Numbered from the stretch's first letter, positions 49,740 to 62,976 are shown. The stretch is DNA of 64,000 nt from Heracleum sosnowskyi (GCA_030848705.1 JAUIZM010000023.1:1054001-1118000); one strand, 5' to 3'. The notes: generated from the sequence alone by a model not told the origin. A program made the numbers and translations.

Positions 49740-51754
49740 TTGAAGCGGGTCGTTTTGAGGATATTTTCTCGTAGTTTGACCCTATGGGTTTATAGAATTG
49801 TAGTAAACTTCATTTGGAGCTGTCCGGACCTGAATTGGAGCAGATACCAGGGGACGCCCGATTACGTATACCTCTTAAGGGATCTATACAAGGAAAACGG
49901 GGATAAATTGAAGCGGGTCGTTTTGTGGGTATTTTCTAGTAGTTTGACCCTATAGGTTTATAGAATTGCAAAAAACTTCATTTGGAGCAGTCCGGGCCTG
50001 AATTGGAGCAGATACCAGGGGACGCCCGATTACGTATACCTCCTAAGGGAGCTACATAAGGAAAACGGGGATAAATTGAAGCGAGTCGTTTTGTTGATAT
50101 TTTCTTGTAGTTTGACCCTATGGGTTTATAGAATTGCAAAAAACTTCATTTGGAGCAGTCCGGGCCTGAATTGGAGCAGATACCAGGGAACGCCCGATTA
50201 CGTATACTTCTGAAGGGATCTATACAAAGAAAACGGGGATAAATTGAAGCGGGTCGTTTTGAGGATATTTTCTCGTAGTTTGACCCTATGGGTTTATAGA
50301 ATTGCAAAAAACTTTATTTGGAGCAGTCCGGGCCTGAATTGGAGCAGATACCAGGGGACGCCCGTTTACGTTTTCCTCTTAAGGGGGCTAAACAAGGAAA
50401 ACGGGGATAAATTGAAGCGGGTCGTTTGTGGATATTTTCTCATAGTTTGACCCTATGGGTTTATAGAATTGCAAAAAACTTCATTTGGAGCAGTCCGGGC
50501 TTGAACTGGAGCAGATACCAGGGAACGCCCGATTACGTATACCTCTGAAGGGATCTATACAAGGAAAACGGGGATAAATTGAAGCGGGTCGTTTTGAGGA
50601 TATTTTCTCGTAGTTTGACCCTATGCGTTTATAGAATTGCAGTAAACTTCATTTGGAGCTGTCCGGACCTGAATTGGAGCAGATACCAGGGGACGCCCGA
50701 TTACGAATACCTCTTAAGGGATCTATACAAGGAAAACGGGGATAAATTGAAGCGGGTCGTTTTGAGGATATTTTCTCGTAGTTTGACCCTATGGGTTTAT
50801 AGAATTGCAGTAAACTTCATTTGGAGCTGTCCGGACCTGAATTGGAGCAGATACCAGGGGACGCCCGATTACGTATACCTCTTAAGGGATCTATACATGG
50901 AAAACGGGGATAAATTGAAGCGGGTCGTTTTATGGATATTTTCTCGTAGTTTGACCCTATGGGTTTATAGAATTGCAAAAAACTTCATTTGGAGCAGTCC
51001 GGGCCTAAATTGGAGCAGATACCAGGGGACGCCCGATTACGTATACCTCTGAAGGGAGCTATACAAGGAAAACGGGGATAAATTGAAGCGGGTCGTTTTG
51101 TGGGTATTTTCTAGTAGTTTGACCCTATAGGTTTATAGAATTGCAAAAAACTTCATTTGGAGCAGTCCGGGCCTGAATTGGAGCAGATACCAGGGGACGC
51201 CCGATTACGTATACCTCCTAAGGGAGCTATATAAGGAAAACGGGGATAAATTGAAGCGAGTCGTTTTGTTGATATTTTCTTGTAGTTTGACCCTATGGGT
51301 TTATAGAATTGCAAAAAACTTCATTTGGAGCAGTCCGGACCTGAATTGGAGCAGATACCAGGGAACGCCCGATTACGTATACTTCTGAAGGGATCTATAC
51401 AAAGAAAACGGGGATAAATTGAAGCGGGTCGTTTTATGGATATTTTCTCGTAGTTTGACCCTATGGGTTTATAGAATTGCAAAAAACTTCTTTTGGAGCT
51501 GTCCGGACCTGAATTGGAGCAGATACCAGGGGACGCCCGATTACGTATACCTCTTTAGGGATCTATAGATGGAAAACGGGGATAAATTGAAGCGGGTCGT
51601 TTTGTGGATATTTTCTCGTAGTTTGACCCTATGGGTTTATAGAATTGCAAAAAACTTCTTTTGGAGCTGTCCGGACCTGAAGTTGAGCAGATATCAGGGG
51701 ACACCCGATTACGTATACCTCTGAAGGGAGCTATACAAGGAAAACGGGGATAAA
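49740..51754 (+). repeat. Second central sub-family, 12-mer (2,015 bp) with an internal three-monomer rearrangement
   Basis: The anchor runs into a Z-type monomer (gtgggtattttctagtag at about 49,924), then a gctacataagg monomer and a gttttgttgatatt monomer, before rejoining the usual ctttatttgg monomer at about 50,300. These resemble the monomers at 37,490-37,830, so a patch of the 2,848-bp duplication family has been spliced in. Private cgcccgtttacg lies at about 50,370. Confidence 0.82.
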
Positions 51755-52760
51755 TTGAAGCGGGTCGTTTTGAGGATATTTTCTCGTAGTTTGACCCTAT
51801 GGGTTTATAGAATTGTAGTAAACTTCATTTGGAGCTGTCCGGACCTGAATTGGAGCAGATACCAGGGGACGCCCGATTACGTATACCTCTTAAGGGATCT
51901 ATACAAGGAAAACGGGGATAAATTGAAGCGGGTCGTTTTGAGGATATTTTCTCGTAGTTTGACCCTATGGGTTTATAGAATTGCAAAAAACTTTATTTGG
52001 AGCAGTCCGGGCCTGAATTGGAGCAGATACCAGGGGACGCCCGATTACGTTTTCCTCTTAAGGGGGCTAAACAAGGAAAACGGGGATAAATTGAAGCGGG
52101 TCGTTTGTGGATATTTTCTCGTAGTTTGACCCTATGGGTTTATAGAATTGCAAAAAACTTCATTTGGAGCAGTCCGGGCTTGAACTGGAGCAGATACCAG
52201 GGAACGCCCGATTACGTATACCTCTGAAGGGATCTATACAAGGAAAACGGGGATAAATTGAAGCGGGTCGTTTTGAGGATATTTTCTCGTAGTTTGACCC
52301 TATGCGTTTATAGAATTGCAGTAAACTTCATTTGGAGCTGTCCGGACCTGAATTGGAGCAGATACCAGGGGACGCCCGATTACGAATACCTCTTAAGGGA
52401 TCTATACAAGGAAAACGGGGATAAATTGAAGCGGGTCGTTTTGAGGATATTTTCTCGTAGTTTGACCCTATGGGTTTATAGAATTGCAGTAAACTTCATT
52501 TGGAGCTGTCCAGACCTGAATTGGAGCAGATACCAGGGGACGCCCGATTACGTATACCTCTTAAGGGATCTATACATGGAAAACGGGGATAAATTGAAGC
52601 GGGTCGTTTTATGGATATTTTCTCGTAGTTTGACCCTATGGGTTTATAGAATTGCAAAAAACTTCATTTGGAGCAGTCCGGGCCTAAATTGGAGCAGATA
52701 CCAGGGGACGCCCGATTACGTATACCTCTGAAGGGAGCTATACAAGGAAAACGGGGATAA
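51755..52760 (+). repeat. Last, partial unit of the second central sub-family
   Basis: About six monomers in the usual order, with the gtcgtttgtgg deletion at about 52,102 and gctgtccagacc at about 52,505. L-type monomers do not occur after it apart from one diverged relative near 58,380. This is the right border of the central family. Confidence 0.82.
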
Positions 52761-54299
52761 ATTGAAGCGGGTCGTTTTGTGGGTATTTTCTAGTAGTTTG
52801 ACCCTATAGGTTTATAGAATTGCAAAAAACTTCATTTGGAGCTGTCCGGGCCTGAATTGGAGCAGATACCAGGGGACGCCCGATTACGTATACCTCCTAA
52901 GGGAGCTATACAAGGAAAACGGGGATAAATTGAAGCGAGTCGTTTTGTGGATATTTTCTTGTAGTTTGACCCTATGGGTTTATAGAATTGCAAAAAACTT
53001 CATTTGGAGCAGTCCGGGCCTGAATTGGAGCAGATACCAGGGAACGCCCGATTACGTATACCTCTGAAGGGATCTATACAAGGAAAACGGGGATAAATTG
53101 AAGCGGGTCGTTTTGAGGATATTTTCTCGTAGTTTGACCCTATGGGTTTATAAAATTGCAAAAAACTTCATTTGGAGCAGTCCGGGCCTGAATTGGAGCA
53201 GATACCAGGGAACGCCCGATTACGTATACCTCTGAAGGGATCTATACAAGGAAAACGGGGATAAATTGAAGCGGGTCGTTTTGAGGATATTTTCTCGTAG
53301 TTTGACCCTATGGGTTTATAGAATTGCAGTAAACTTCATTTGGAGCTGTCCGGACCTGAATTGGAGCAGATACCAGGGGACGCCCGATTACGTATACCTC
53401 TTAAGGGATCTATACAAGGAAAACGGGGATAAATTGAAGCGGGTCGTTTTGAGGATATTTTATCGTAGTTTGACCCTATGGGTTTATAGAATTGCAGTAA
53501 ACTTCATTTGGAGCTCTCCGGACCTGAATTGGAGCAGATACCAGGGGACGCCCGATTACTTATACCTCTTAAGGGATCTATACATGGAAAACGGGGATAA
53601 ATTGAAACGGGTCGTTTTAAGGATATTTTCTCGTAGTTTGACCCTATGGGTTTATAGAATTGCAGTAAACTTCATTTGGAGCTCTCCGGACCAGAATTGG
53701 AGCAGATAAAATGGGACGCCCGATTACGTATACCTCTTAAGGGATCTATACATGGAAAACGGGGATAAATTGAAGCGGGTCGTTTTGTGGATATTTTCTC
53801 GTAGTTTGACCCTATGGGTTTATAGAATTGCAAAAAACTTCATTTGGAGCAGTCCGGGCCTAAATTGGAGAAGATACCAGGGGACGCCCGATTACTTATA
53901 CCTCTGAAGGGAGCTATACAAGGAAAACGGGGATAAATTGAAGCGAGTCGTTTTGTGGGTATTTTCTAGTAGTTTGACCCTATAGGTTTATAGAATTGCA
54001 AAAAACTTTATTTGGAGCAGTCCGGGCCTGAATTGGAGCAGATACTAGGGGACGCCCGATTACGTTTTCCTCTTAAGGGGGCTATACAAGAAAAACGGGG
54101 ATAAATTGAAGCGGGTCGTTTTGTGGATATTTTCTCGTAGTTTGACCCTATGGGTTTATAGAATTGCAAAAAACTTCATTTGGAGCAGTCCGGGCTTGAA
54201 CTGGAGCAGATACCAGGGAACGCCCGATTACGTATACCTCTAAAGGGATCTATACAAGGAAAACGGGGATAAATTGAAGCGGGTCGTTTTGAGGATATT
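52761..54299 (+). repeat. Right flank: return of the left-flank core order
   Basis: Contains V, S(tta), S(cag), K(gagaagatacc) and Z(ctttatttgg, gttttcctc), as in the 4.0-4.8 kb and 17.5-18.3 kb segments. Private changes are tttatcgtag at 53,459, gcagataaaatggg at 53,702 (three substitutions in five bases) and gatactaggg at about 54,044. The flanks are therefore built from the same older HOR core. Confidence 0.8.
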
Positions 54300-57110
54300 T
54301 TCTCGTAGTTTGACCCTATGGGTTTATAGAATTGAAAAAAACTTCATTTGGAGCAGTCTGGACCTGAATTGGAGCAGATACCAGGGGACGCCCGATTACG
54401 TATACCTCTGAAGGGAGCTATACAAGGAAAACGGGGATAAATTGAAGCGGGTCGTTTTGAGGATATTTTCTCGTAGTTTGACCCTATGGGTTTATAGAAT
54501 TGCAATAAACTTCATTTGGAGCTGTCCGGACCAGAATTGGAGCAGATACCAGGGGACGCCCGATTACGTATACCTCTTAAGGGATCTATACAAGGAAAAC
54601 TGGGATAGATTGAAGTGGGTCGTTTTGTGGATATTTTCTCGTAGTTTGACCCTATGGGTTTATAGAATTGAAAAAAACTTCATTTGGAGCAGTCTGGACC
54701 TGAATTGGAGCAGATACCAGGGGACGCCCGATTACGTATACCTCTGAAGAAAGCTATACAAGGAAAACGGGGATAAATTGAAGCGGGTCGTTTTGAGGAT
54801 ATTTTCTCGTAGTTTGACCCTATGGGTTTATAGAATTGCAGTAAACTTCATTTGGAGCTGTCCGGACCTGAATTGGAGCAGATACCAGGGGACGTCCGAT
54901 TACGTATACCTCTTAAGGGATCTATACAAGGAAAACGGGGATAAATTGAAGCGGGTCGTTTTGTGGATATTTTCTCGTAGTTTGACCCTATGGGTTTATA
55001 GAATTGCAAAAAACTTCATTTGGAGCAGTCCGGACCTGAATTGGAGCAGATACCAGGGGACGCCCGATTACGTATACCTCTGAATGGAGCTATACAAGGA
55101 AAACGGGGATAAATTGAAGCGGGTCGTTTTGTGGGTATTTTCTAGTAGTTTGACCCTATAGGTTTATAGAATTGCAAAAAACTTCATTTGGAGCGGTCCG
55201 GGCCTGAATTGGAGCAGATACCAGGGGACGCCCGATTACGTATACCTCTTAAGGGAGCTATACAAGGAAAACGGGGATAAATTGAAGCGGGTCATTTTGT
55301 GGATATTTTCTCGTAGTTTGACCCTATGGGTTTATAGAATTTCAAAAAACTTCATTTGGAGCAGTCCGGGCTTGAACTGGAGCAGATATCAGGGAACGCC
55401 CGATTACGTATACCTCTGAAGGGATCTATACAAGGAAAACGGGGATAAATTGAAGCGGGTCGTTTTGAGGATATTTTCTCGAAGTTTGACCCTATGGGTG
55501 TATAGAATTGCAGTAAACTTCATTTGGAGCTGTCCGGACCTGAATTGGAGCAGATACCAGGGGACGCCCGATTACGTATACCTCTTAAGGGATCTATACA
55601 AGGAAAACGGGGATAAATTGAAGCGGGTCGTTTTGAGGATATTTTCTCGTAGTTTGACCCTATGGGTTTATAGAATTACAGTAAACTTCATTTGGAGCTC
55701 TCCGGACCAGAATTGGAGCAGATACCAGGGGACGCCCGATTACGTATACCTCTTAAGGGATCTATACATGGAAAACGGGGATAAATTGAAGCGGGTCGTT
55801 TTGTGGATATTTTCTCGTAGTTTGACCCTATAGGTTTATAGAATTGCAAAAAACTTCATTTGGAGCAGTCCGGGCCTGAATTGGAGCAGATACCAGGGGA
55901 CGCCCGATTACGTATACCTCCTAAGGGAGCTATACAAGGAAAACGGGGATAAATTGAAGCGAGTCGTTTTGTAGATATTTTCTTGTAGTTTGACCCTATG
56001 GGTTTATAGAATTGCAAAAAACTTCATTTGGAGCAGTCCGGGCCTGAATTGGAGCAGATACCAGTGAACGCCCGATTACGTATACCTCTGAAGGGGTCTA
56101 TACAAGGAAAACGGGGATAAATTGAAGCGGGTCGTTTTGAAGATATTTTCTCGTAGTTTGACCCTATGGGTTTATAAAATTGCAAAAAACTTCATTTGGA
56201 GCAGTCCGGGCCTGAATTGGAGCAGATACTAGGGAACGCCCGATTACGTATACCTCTGAAGGGATCTATACAAGGAAAACGGGGATAAATTGAAGCGGGT
56301 CGTTTTGAGGATATTTTCTCGTAGTTTGACCCTATGGGTTTATAGAATTGCAGTAAACTTCATTTGGAGCTGTCCGGACCTGAATTGGAGCAGATACCAG
56401 GGGACGCCCGATTACGTATACCTCTTAAGGGATCTATACAAGGAAAACGGGGATAAATTGAAGCGGGTCGTTTTGAGGATATTTTCTCGTAGTTTGACCC
56501 TATGGGTTTATAGAATTGCAGTAAACTTCATTTGGAGCTCTCCGGACCTGAATTGGAGCAGATACCAGGGGACGCCCGATTACTTATACCTCTTAAGGGA
56601 TCTATACATGGAAAACGGGGATAAATTGAAGCGGGTCGTTTTGAGGATATTTTCTCGTAGTTTGACCCTATGGGTTTATAGAATTGCAGTAAACTTCATT
56701 TGGAGCTCTCCGGACCAGAATTGGAGCAGATACCAGGGGACGCCCGATTACGTATACCTATTAAGGGATCTATACATGGAAAACGGGGATAAATTGAAGC
56801 GGGTCGTTTTGTGGATATTTTCTCGTAGTTTGACCCTATGGGTTTATAGAATTGCAAAAAACTTCATTTGGAGCAGTCCGAGCCTAAATTGGAGAAGATA
56901 CCAGGGGACGCCCGATTACGTATACCTCTGAAGGGAGCTATACAAGGAAAACGGGGATAAATTGAAGCGGGTCATTTTGTGGGTATTTTCTAGTAGTTTG
57001 ACCCTATAGGTTTATAGAATTGCAAAAAACTTTATTTGGAGCAGTCCGGGCCTGAATTGGAGCAGATACCAGGGGACGCCCGATTACGTTTTCCTCTTAA
57101 GGGGGCTATA
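54300..57110 (+). repeat. Segment duplicated 4,200 bp apart, copy 1
   Basis: About 2.8 kb, 16-17 monomers. Private markers attgaaaaaaac with gcagtctggacc, gcaataaac, gatagattgaagtggg, gaagaaagc, gacgtccgatt, gagcggtccggg, gaatttcaaaaaac, gttttgtagatatt, ccagtgaacg and gtccgagcc all recur at +4,200 (25 monomers). By eye I count about six or seven differences, for example tgggatagat at 54,601 against ggggatagat at 58,801. Confidence 0.88.
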
Positions 57111-58499
57111 CAAGAAAAACGGGGATAAATTGAAGCGGGTCGTTTTGTGGATATTTTCTCGTAGTTTGACCCTATGGGTTTATAGAATTGCAAAAAACTT
57201 CATTTGGATCAGTCCGGGCTTGAACTGGAGCAGATACCAGGGAACGCCCGATTACGTATACCTCTAAAGGGATCTATACAAGGAAAACGTGGATAAATTG
57301 AAGCGGGTCGTTTTGAGGATATTTTCTCGTAGTTTGACCCTATGGGTTTATAGAATTGCAGTAAACTTCATTTGGAGCTGTCCGGACCTGAATTGGAGCA
57401 GATACCAGGGGACGCCCGATTACGAATACCTCTTAAGGGATCTATACAAGGAAAACGGGGATAAATTGAAGCGGGTCGTTTTGAGGATATTTTCTTGTAG
57501 TTTGACCCTATGGGTTTATTGAATTGCAGTAAACTTCATTTGGAGCTGTCCGGACCTGAATTGGAGCAGATACCAGGGGACGCCCGATTACGTATACCTC
57601 TTAAGGGATCTATACATGGAAAACGGGGATAAATTGAAGTGGGTCGTTTTATGGATATTTTCTCGTAGTTTGACCCTATGGGTTTATAGAATTGCAAAAA
57701 ACTTCATTTGGAGCAGTCCGGGCTTGAACTGGAGCAGATACCAGGGAACGCCCGATTACGTATACCTCTAAAGGGATCTATACAAGGAAAACGGGGATAA
57801 ATTGAAGCGGGTCGTTTTGAGGATATTTTCTCGTAGTTTGACCCTATGGGTTTATAGAATTGCAGTAAACTTCATTTGGAGCTGTCCGGACCTGAATTGG
57901 AGCCGATACCAGGGGACGCCCGATTACGAATACCTCTTAAGGGATCTATACAAGGAAAACGGGGATAAATTGAAGCGGGTCGTTTTGAGGATATTTTCTC
58001 GTAGTTTGACCCCATGGGTTTATAGAATTGCAGTAAACTTCATTTGGAGCTGTCCGGACCTGAATTGGAGCAGATACCAGGGGACGCCCGATTACGTATA
58101 CCTCTTAATGGATCTATACAAGGAAAACGGGGATAAATTGAAGCGGGTCGTTTTGAGGATATTTTCTCGTAGGTTGACCCTATGGGTTTATAGAATTGCA
58201 GTAAACTTCATTTGGAGCTGTCCGGGCCTGAATTGGACCAGATACCAGGGGACGCCCGATTACGTATACCTCTTAAGGGATCTATACATGGAAAACAGGG
58301 ATAAATTGAAGCGGGTCGTTTTGTGGATATTTTCTCGTAGTTTGACCCTATGGGTTTATAGAATTGCAAAAAACTTCATTTGGAGCTCTCCGGACCTGAA
58401 TTTGAGCAGATATCAGAGGACACCCGATTATGTATACCTCTGAAGGGAGCTATACAAGGAAAACGGGGATAAATTGAAGCGGGTCATTTTGTGGATATT
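57111..58499 (+). repeat. Spacer between the two 4.2-kb-offset copies
   Basis: About eight monomers with several unusual changes: aaaacgtggat at 57,286, gtttattgaattg at 57,516, gagccgatacc, cttaatggatc, cgtaggttgacc and a diverged L-like monomer at about 58,380. No close copy follows the second segment at +4,200, where the order differs. The extra changes suggest older or less homogenised monomers. Confidence 0.75.
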
Positions 58500-61310
58500 T
58501 TCTCGTAGTTTGACCCTATGGGTTTATAGAATTGAAAAAAACTTCATTTGGAGCAGTCTGGACCTGAATTGGAGCAGATACCAGGGGACGCCCGATTACG
58601 TATACCTCTGAAGGGAGCTATACAAGGAAAACGGGGATAAATTGAAGCGGGTCGTTTTGAGGATATTTTCTCGTAGTTTGACCCTATGGGTTTATAGAAT
58701 TGCAATAAACTTCATTTGGAGCTGTCCGGACCAGAATTGGAGCAGATACCAGGGGACGCCCGATTACGTATACCTCTTAAGGGATCTATACAAGGAAAAC
58801 GGGGATAGATTGAAGTGGGTCGTTTTGTGGATATTTTCTCGTAGTTTGACCCTATGGGTTTATAGAATTGAAAAAAACTTCATTTGGAGCAGTCTGGACC
58901 TGAATTGGAGCAGATACCAGGGGACGCCCGATTACGTATACCTCTGAAGAAAGCTATACAAGGAAAACGGGGATAAATTGAAGCGGGTCGTTTTGAGGAT
59001 ATTTTCTCGTAGTTTGACCCTATGGGTTTATAGAATTGCAGTAAACTTCATTTGGAGCTGTCCGGACCTGAATTGGAGCAGATACCAGGGGACGTCCGAT
59101 TACGTATACCTCTTAAGGGATCTATACAAGGAAAACGGGGATAAATTGAAGCGGGTCGTTTTGTGGATATTTTCTCGTATTTTGACCCTATGGGTTTATA
59201 GAATTGCAAAAAACTTCATTTGGAGCAGTCCGGACCTAAATTGGAGCAGATACCAGGGGACGCCCGATTACGTATACCTCTGAATGGAGCTATACAAGGA
59301 AAACGGGGATAAATTGAAGCGGGTCGTTTTGTGGGTATTTTCTAGTAGTTTGACCCTATAGGTTTATAGAATTGCAAAAAACTTCATTTGGAGCGGTCCG
59401 GGCCTGAATTGGAGCAGATACCAGGGGACGCCCGATTACGTATACCTCTTAAGGGAGCTATACAAGGAAAACGGGGATAAATTGAAGCGGGTCATTTTGT
59501 TGATATTTTCTCGTAGTTTGACCCTATGGGTTTATAGAATTTCAAAAAACTTCATTTGGAGCAGTCCGGGCTTGAACTGGAGCAGATATCAGGGAACGCC
59601 CGATTACGTATACCTCTGAAGGGATCTATACAAGGAAAACGGGGATAAATTGAAGCGGGTCGTTTTGAGGATATTTTCTCGAAGTTTGACCCTATGGGTG
59701 TATAGAATTGCAGTAAACTTCATTTGGAGCTGTCCGGACCTGAATTGGAGGAGATACCAGGGGACGCCCGATTACGTATACCTCTTAAGGGATCTATACA
59801 AGGAAAACGGGGATAAATTGAAGCGGGTCGTTTTGAGGATATTTTCTCGTAGTTTGACCCTATGGGTTTATAGAATTACAGTAAACTTCATTTGGAGCTC
59901 TCCGGACCAGAATTGGAGCAGATACCAGGGGACGCCCGATTACGTATACCTCTTAAGGGATCTATACATGGAAAACGGGGATAAATTGAAGCGGGTCGTT
60001 TTGTGGATATTTTCTCGTAGTTTGACCCTATAGGTTTATAGAATTGCAAAAAACTTCATTTGGAGCAGTCCGGGCCTGAATTGGAGCAGATACCAGGGGA
60101 CGCCCGATTACGTATACCTCCTAAGGGAGCTATACAAGGAAAACGGGGATAAATTGAAGCGAGTCGTTTTGTAGATATTTTCTTGTAGTTTGACCCTATG
60201 GGTTTATAGAATTGCAAAAAACTTCATTTGGAGCAGTCCGGGCCTGAATTGGAGCAGATACCAGTGAACGCCCGATTACGTATACCTCTGAAGGGGTCTA
60301 TACAAGGAAAACGGGGATAAATTGAAGCGGGTCGTTTTGAAGATATTTTCTCGTAGTTTGACCCTATGGGTTTATAAAATTGCAAAAAACTTCATTTGGA
60401 GCAGTCCGGGCCTGAATTGGAGCAGATACTAGGGAACGCCCGATTACGTATACCTCTGAAGGGATCTATACAAGGAAAACGGGGATAAATTGAAGCGGGT
60501 CGTTTTGAGGATATTTTCTCGTAGTTTGACCCTATGGGTTTATAGAATTGCAGTAAACTTCATTTGGAGCTGTCCGGACCTGAATTGGAGCAGATACCAG
60601 GGGACGCCCGATTACGTATACCTCTTAAGGGATCTATACAAGGAAAACGGGGATAAATTGAAGCGGGTCGTTTTGAGGATATTTTCTCGTAGTTTGACCC
60701 TATGGGTTTATAGAATTGCAGTAAACTTCATTTGGAGCTCTCCGGACCTGAATTGGAGCAGATACCAGGGGACGCCCGATTACTTATACCTCTTAAGGGA
60801 TCTATACATGGAAAACGGGGATAAATTGAAGCGGGTCGTTTTGAGGATATTTTCTCGTAGTTTGACCCTATGGGTTTATAGAATTGCAGTAAACTTCATT
60901 TGGAGCTCTCCGGACCAGAATTGGAGCAGATACCAGGGGACGCCCGATTACGTATACCTATTAAGGGATCTATACATGGAAAACGGGGATAAATTGAAGC
61001 GGGTCGTTTTGTGGATATTTTCTCGTAGTTTGACCCTATGGGTTTATAGAATTGCAAAAAACTTCATTTGGAGCAGTCCGAGCCTAAATTGGAGAAGATA
61101 CCAGGGGACGCCCGATTACGTATACCTCTGAAGGGAGCTATACAAGGAAAACGGGGATAAATTGAAGCGGGTCGTTTTGTGGGTATTTTCTAGTAGTTTG
61201 ACCCTATAGGTTTATAGAATTGCAAAAAACTTTATTTGGAGCAGTCCGGGCCTGAATTGGAGCAGATACCAGGGGACGCCCGATTATGTTTTCCTCTTAA
61301 GGGGGCTATA
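58500..61310 (+). repeat. Segment duplicated 4,200 bp apart, copy 2
   Basis: Matches 54,300-57,110. Differences seen are cgtattttgacc at 59,177 (cgtagtttgacc in copy 1), cctaaattgg at 59,236 (cctgaattgg), gttttgttgatatt at 59,495 (gttttgtggatatt) and gaggagatacc at 59,748. The match ends near 61,310, where gggctatacaagg replaces gggctatacaagaaa. Confidence 0.88.
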
Positions 61311-62976
61311 CAAGGAAAACGGGGATAAATTGAAGCGGGTCGTTTGTGGATCTTTTCTCGTAGTTTGACCCTATGGGTTTATAGAATTGCAAAAAACTTC
61401 ATTTGGAGCAGTCCGGGCTTGAACTGGAGCAGATACCAGGGAACGCCCGATTACGTATACCTCTGAAGGGATCTATACAAGGAAAACGGGGATAAATTGA
61501 AGCGGGTCGTTTTGAGGATATTTTCTCGTAGTTTGACCCTATGGGTTTATAGAATTGCAGTAAACTTCATTTGGAGCTGTCCGGACCTGAATTGGAGCAG
61601 ACACCAGGGGACGCCCGATTACGAATACCTCTTAAGGGATCTATACAAGGAAAACGGGGATAAATTGAAGCGGGTCGTTTTGAGGATATTTTCTCGTAGT
61701 TTGACCCTATGGGTTTATAGAATTGCAAAAAACTTCATTTGGAGCAGTCCGGGCCTCAATTGGAGCAGATACCATGGGACGCCCGATTACGTATACCTCT
61801 AATGGGAGCTATACAAGGAAAACGGGGATAAATTGAAGCGGGTCGTTTTGTGGGTATTTTCTAGTAGTTTGACCCTATAGGTTTATAGAATTGCAAAAAA
61901 CTTCATTTGGAGCAGTCCGGGCCTGAATTGGTGCAGATACCAGGGGACGCCCGATTACGTATACCTCCTAAGGGAGCTATACAAGGAAAACGGGGATAAA
62001 TTGAAGCGGGTCGTTTTGAGGATATTTTCTCGTAGTTTGACCCTATGGGTTTATAGAATTACAGTAAACTTCATTTGGAGCTCTCCGGACCAGAATTGGA
62101 GCAGATACCAGGGGACGCCCGATTACGTATACCTCTTAAGGGATCTATACATGGAAAACGGGGATAAATTGAAGCGGGTCGTTTTGTGGATATTTTCTCG
62201 TAGTTTGACCCTATAGGTTTATAGAATTGCAAAAAACTTCATTTGGAGCAGTCCGGGCCTGAATTGGAGCAGATACCAGGGGACGCCCGATTACGTATAC
62301 CTCCTAAGGGAGCTATACAAGGAAAATGGGGATAAATTGAAGCGAGTCGTTTTGTAGATATTTTCTTGTAGTTTGACCCTATGGGTTTATAGAATTGCAA
62401 AAAACTTCATTTGGAGCAGTCCGGGCCTGAATTGGAGCAGATACCAGGGAACGCCCGATTACGTATACCTCTGAAGGGGTCTATACACGGAAAACGGGGA
62501 TAAATTGAAGCGGGTCGTTTTGCAGATATTTTCTCGTAGTTTGACCCTATGGGTTTATAAAATTGCAAAAAACTTCATTTGGAGCAGTCCGGGCCTGAAT
62601 TGGAGCAGATACCAGGGAACGCCCGATTACGTATACCTCTGAAGGGATCTATACAAGGAAAACGGGGATAAATTGAAGCGGGTCGTTTTGAGGATATTTT
62701 CTCGTAGTTTGACCCTATGGGTTTATAGAATTGCAGTAAACTTCATTTGGAGCTGTCCGGACCTGAATTGGAGCAGATACCAGGGGACGCCCGATTACGT
62801 ATACCTCTTAAGGGATCTATACAAGGAAAATGGGGATAAATTGAAGCGGGTCGTTTTGAGGATATTTTCTCGTAGTTTGACCCTATGGGTTTATAGAATT
62901 GCAGTAAACTTCATTTGGAGCTCTCCGGACCTGAATTGGAGCAGATACCAGGGGACGCCCGATTACTTATACCTCT
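61311..62976 (+). repeat. Right-edge monomers up to the 13-bp deletion
   Basis: About ten monomers. It starts with the gtcgtttgtgg one-base deletion (about 61,342, here followed by gatcttttct) and then largely replays the order found at 55.6-56.6 kb. Private changes include gacaccagggg at 61,600, accatgggac at 61,770 and gttttgcagatatt at about 62,517. Confidence 0.75.
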
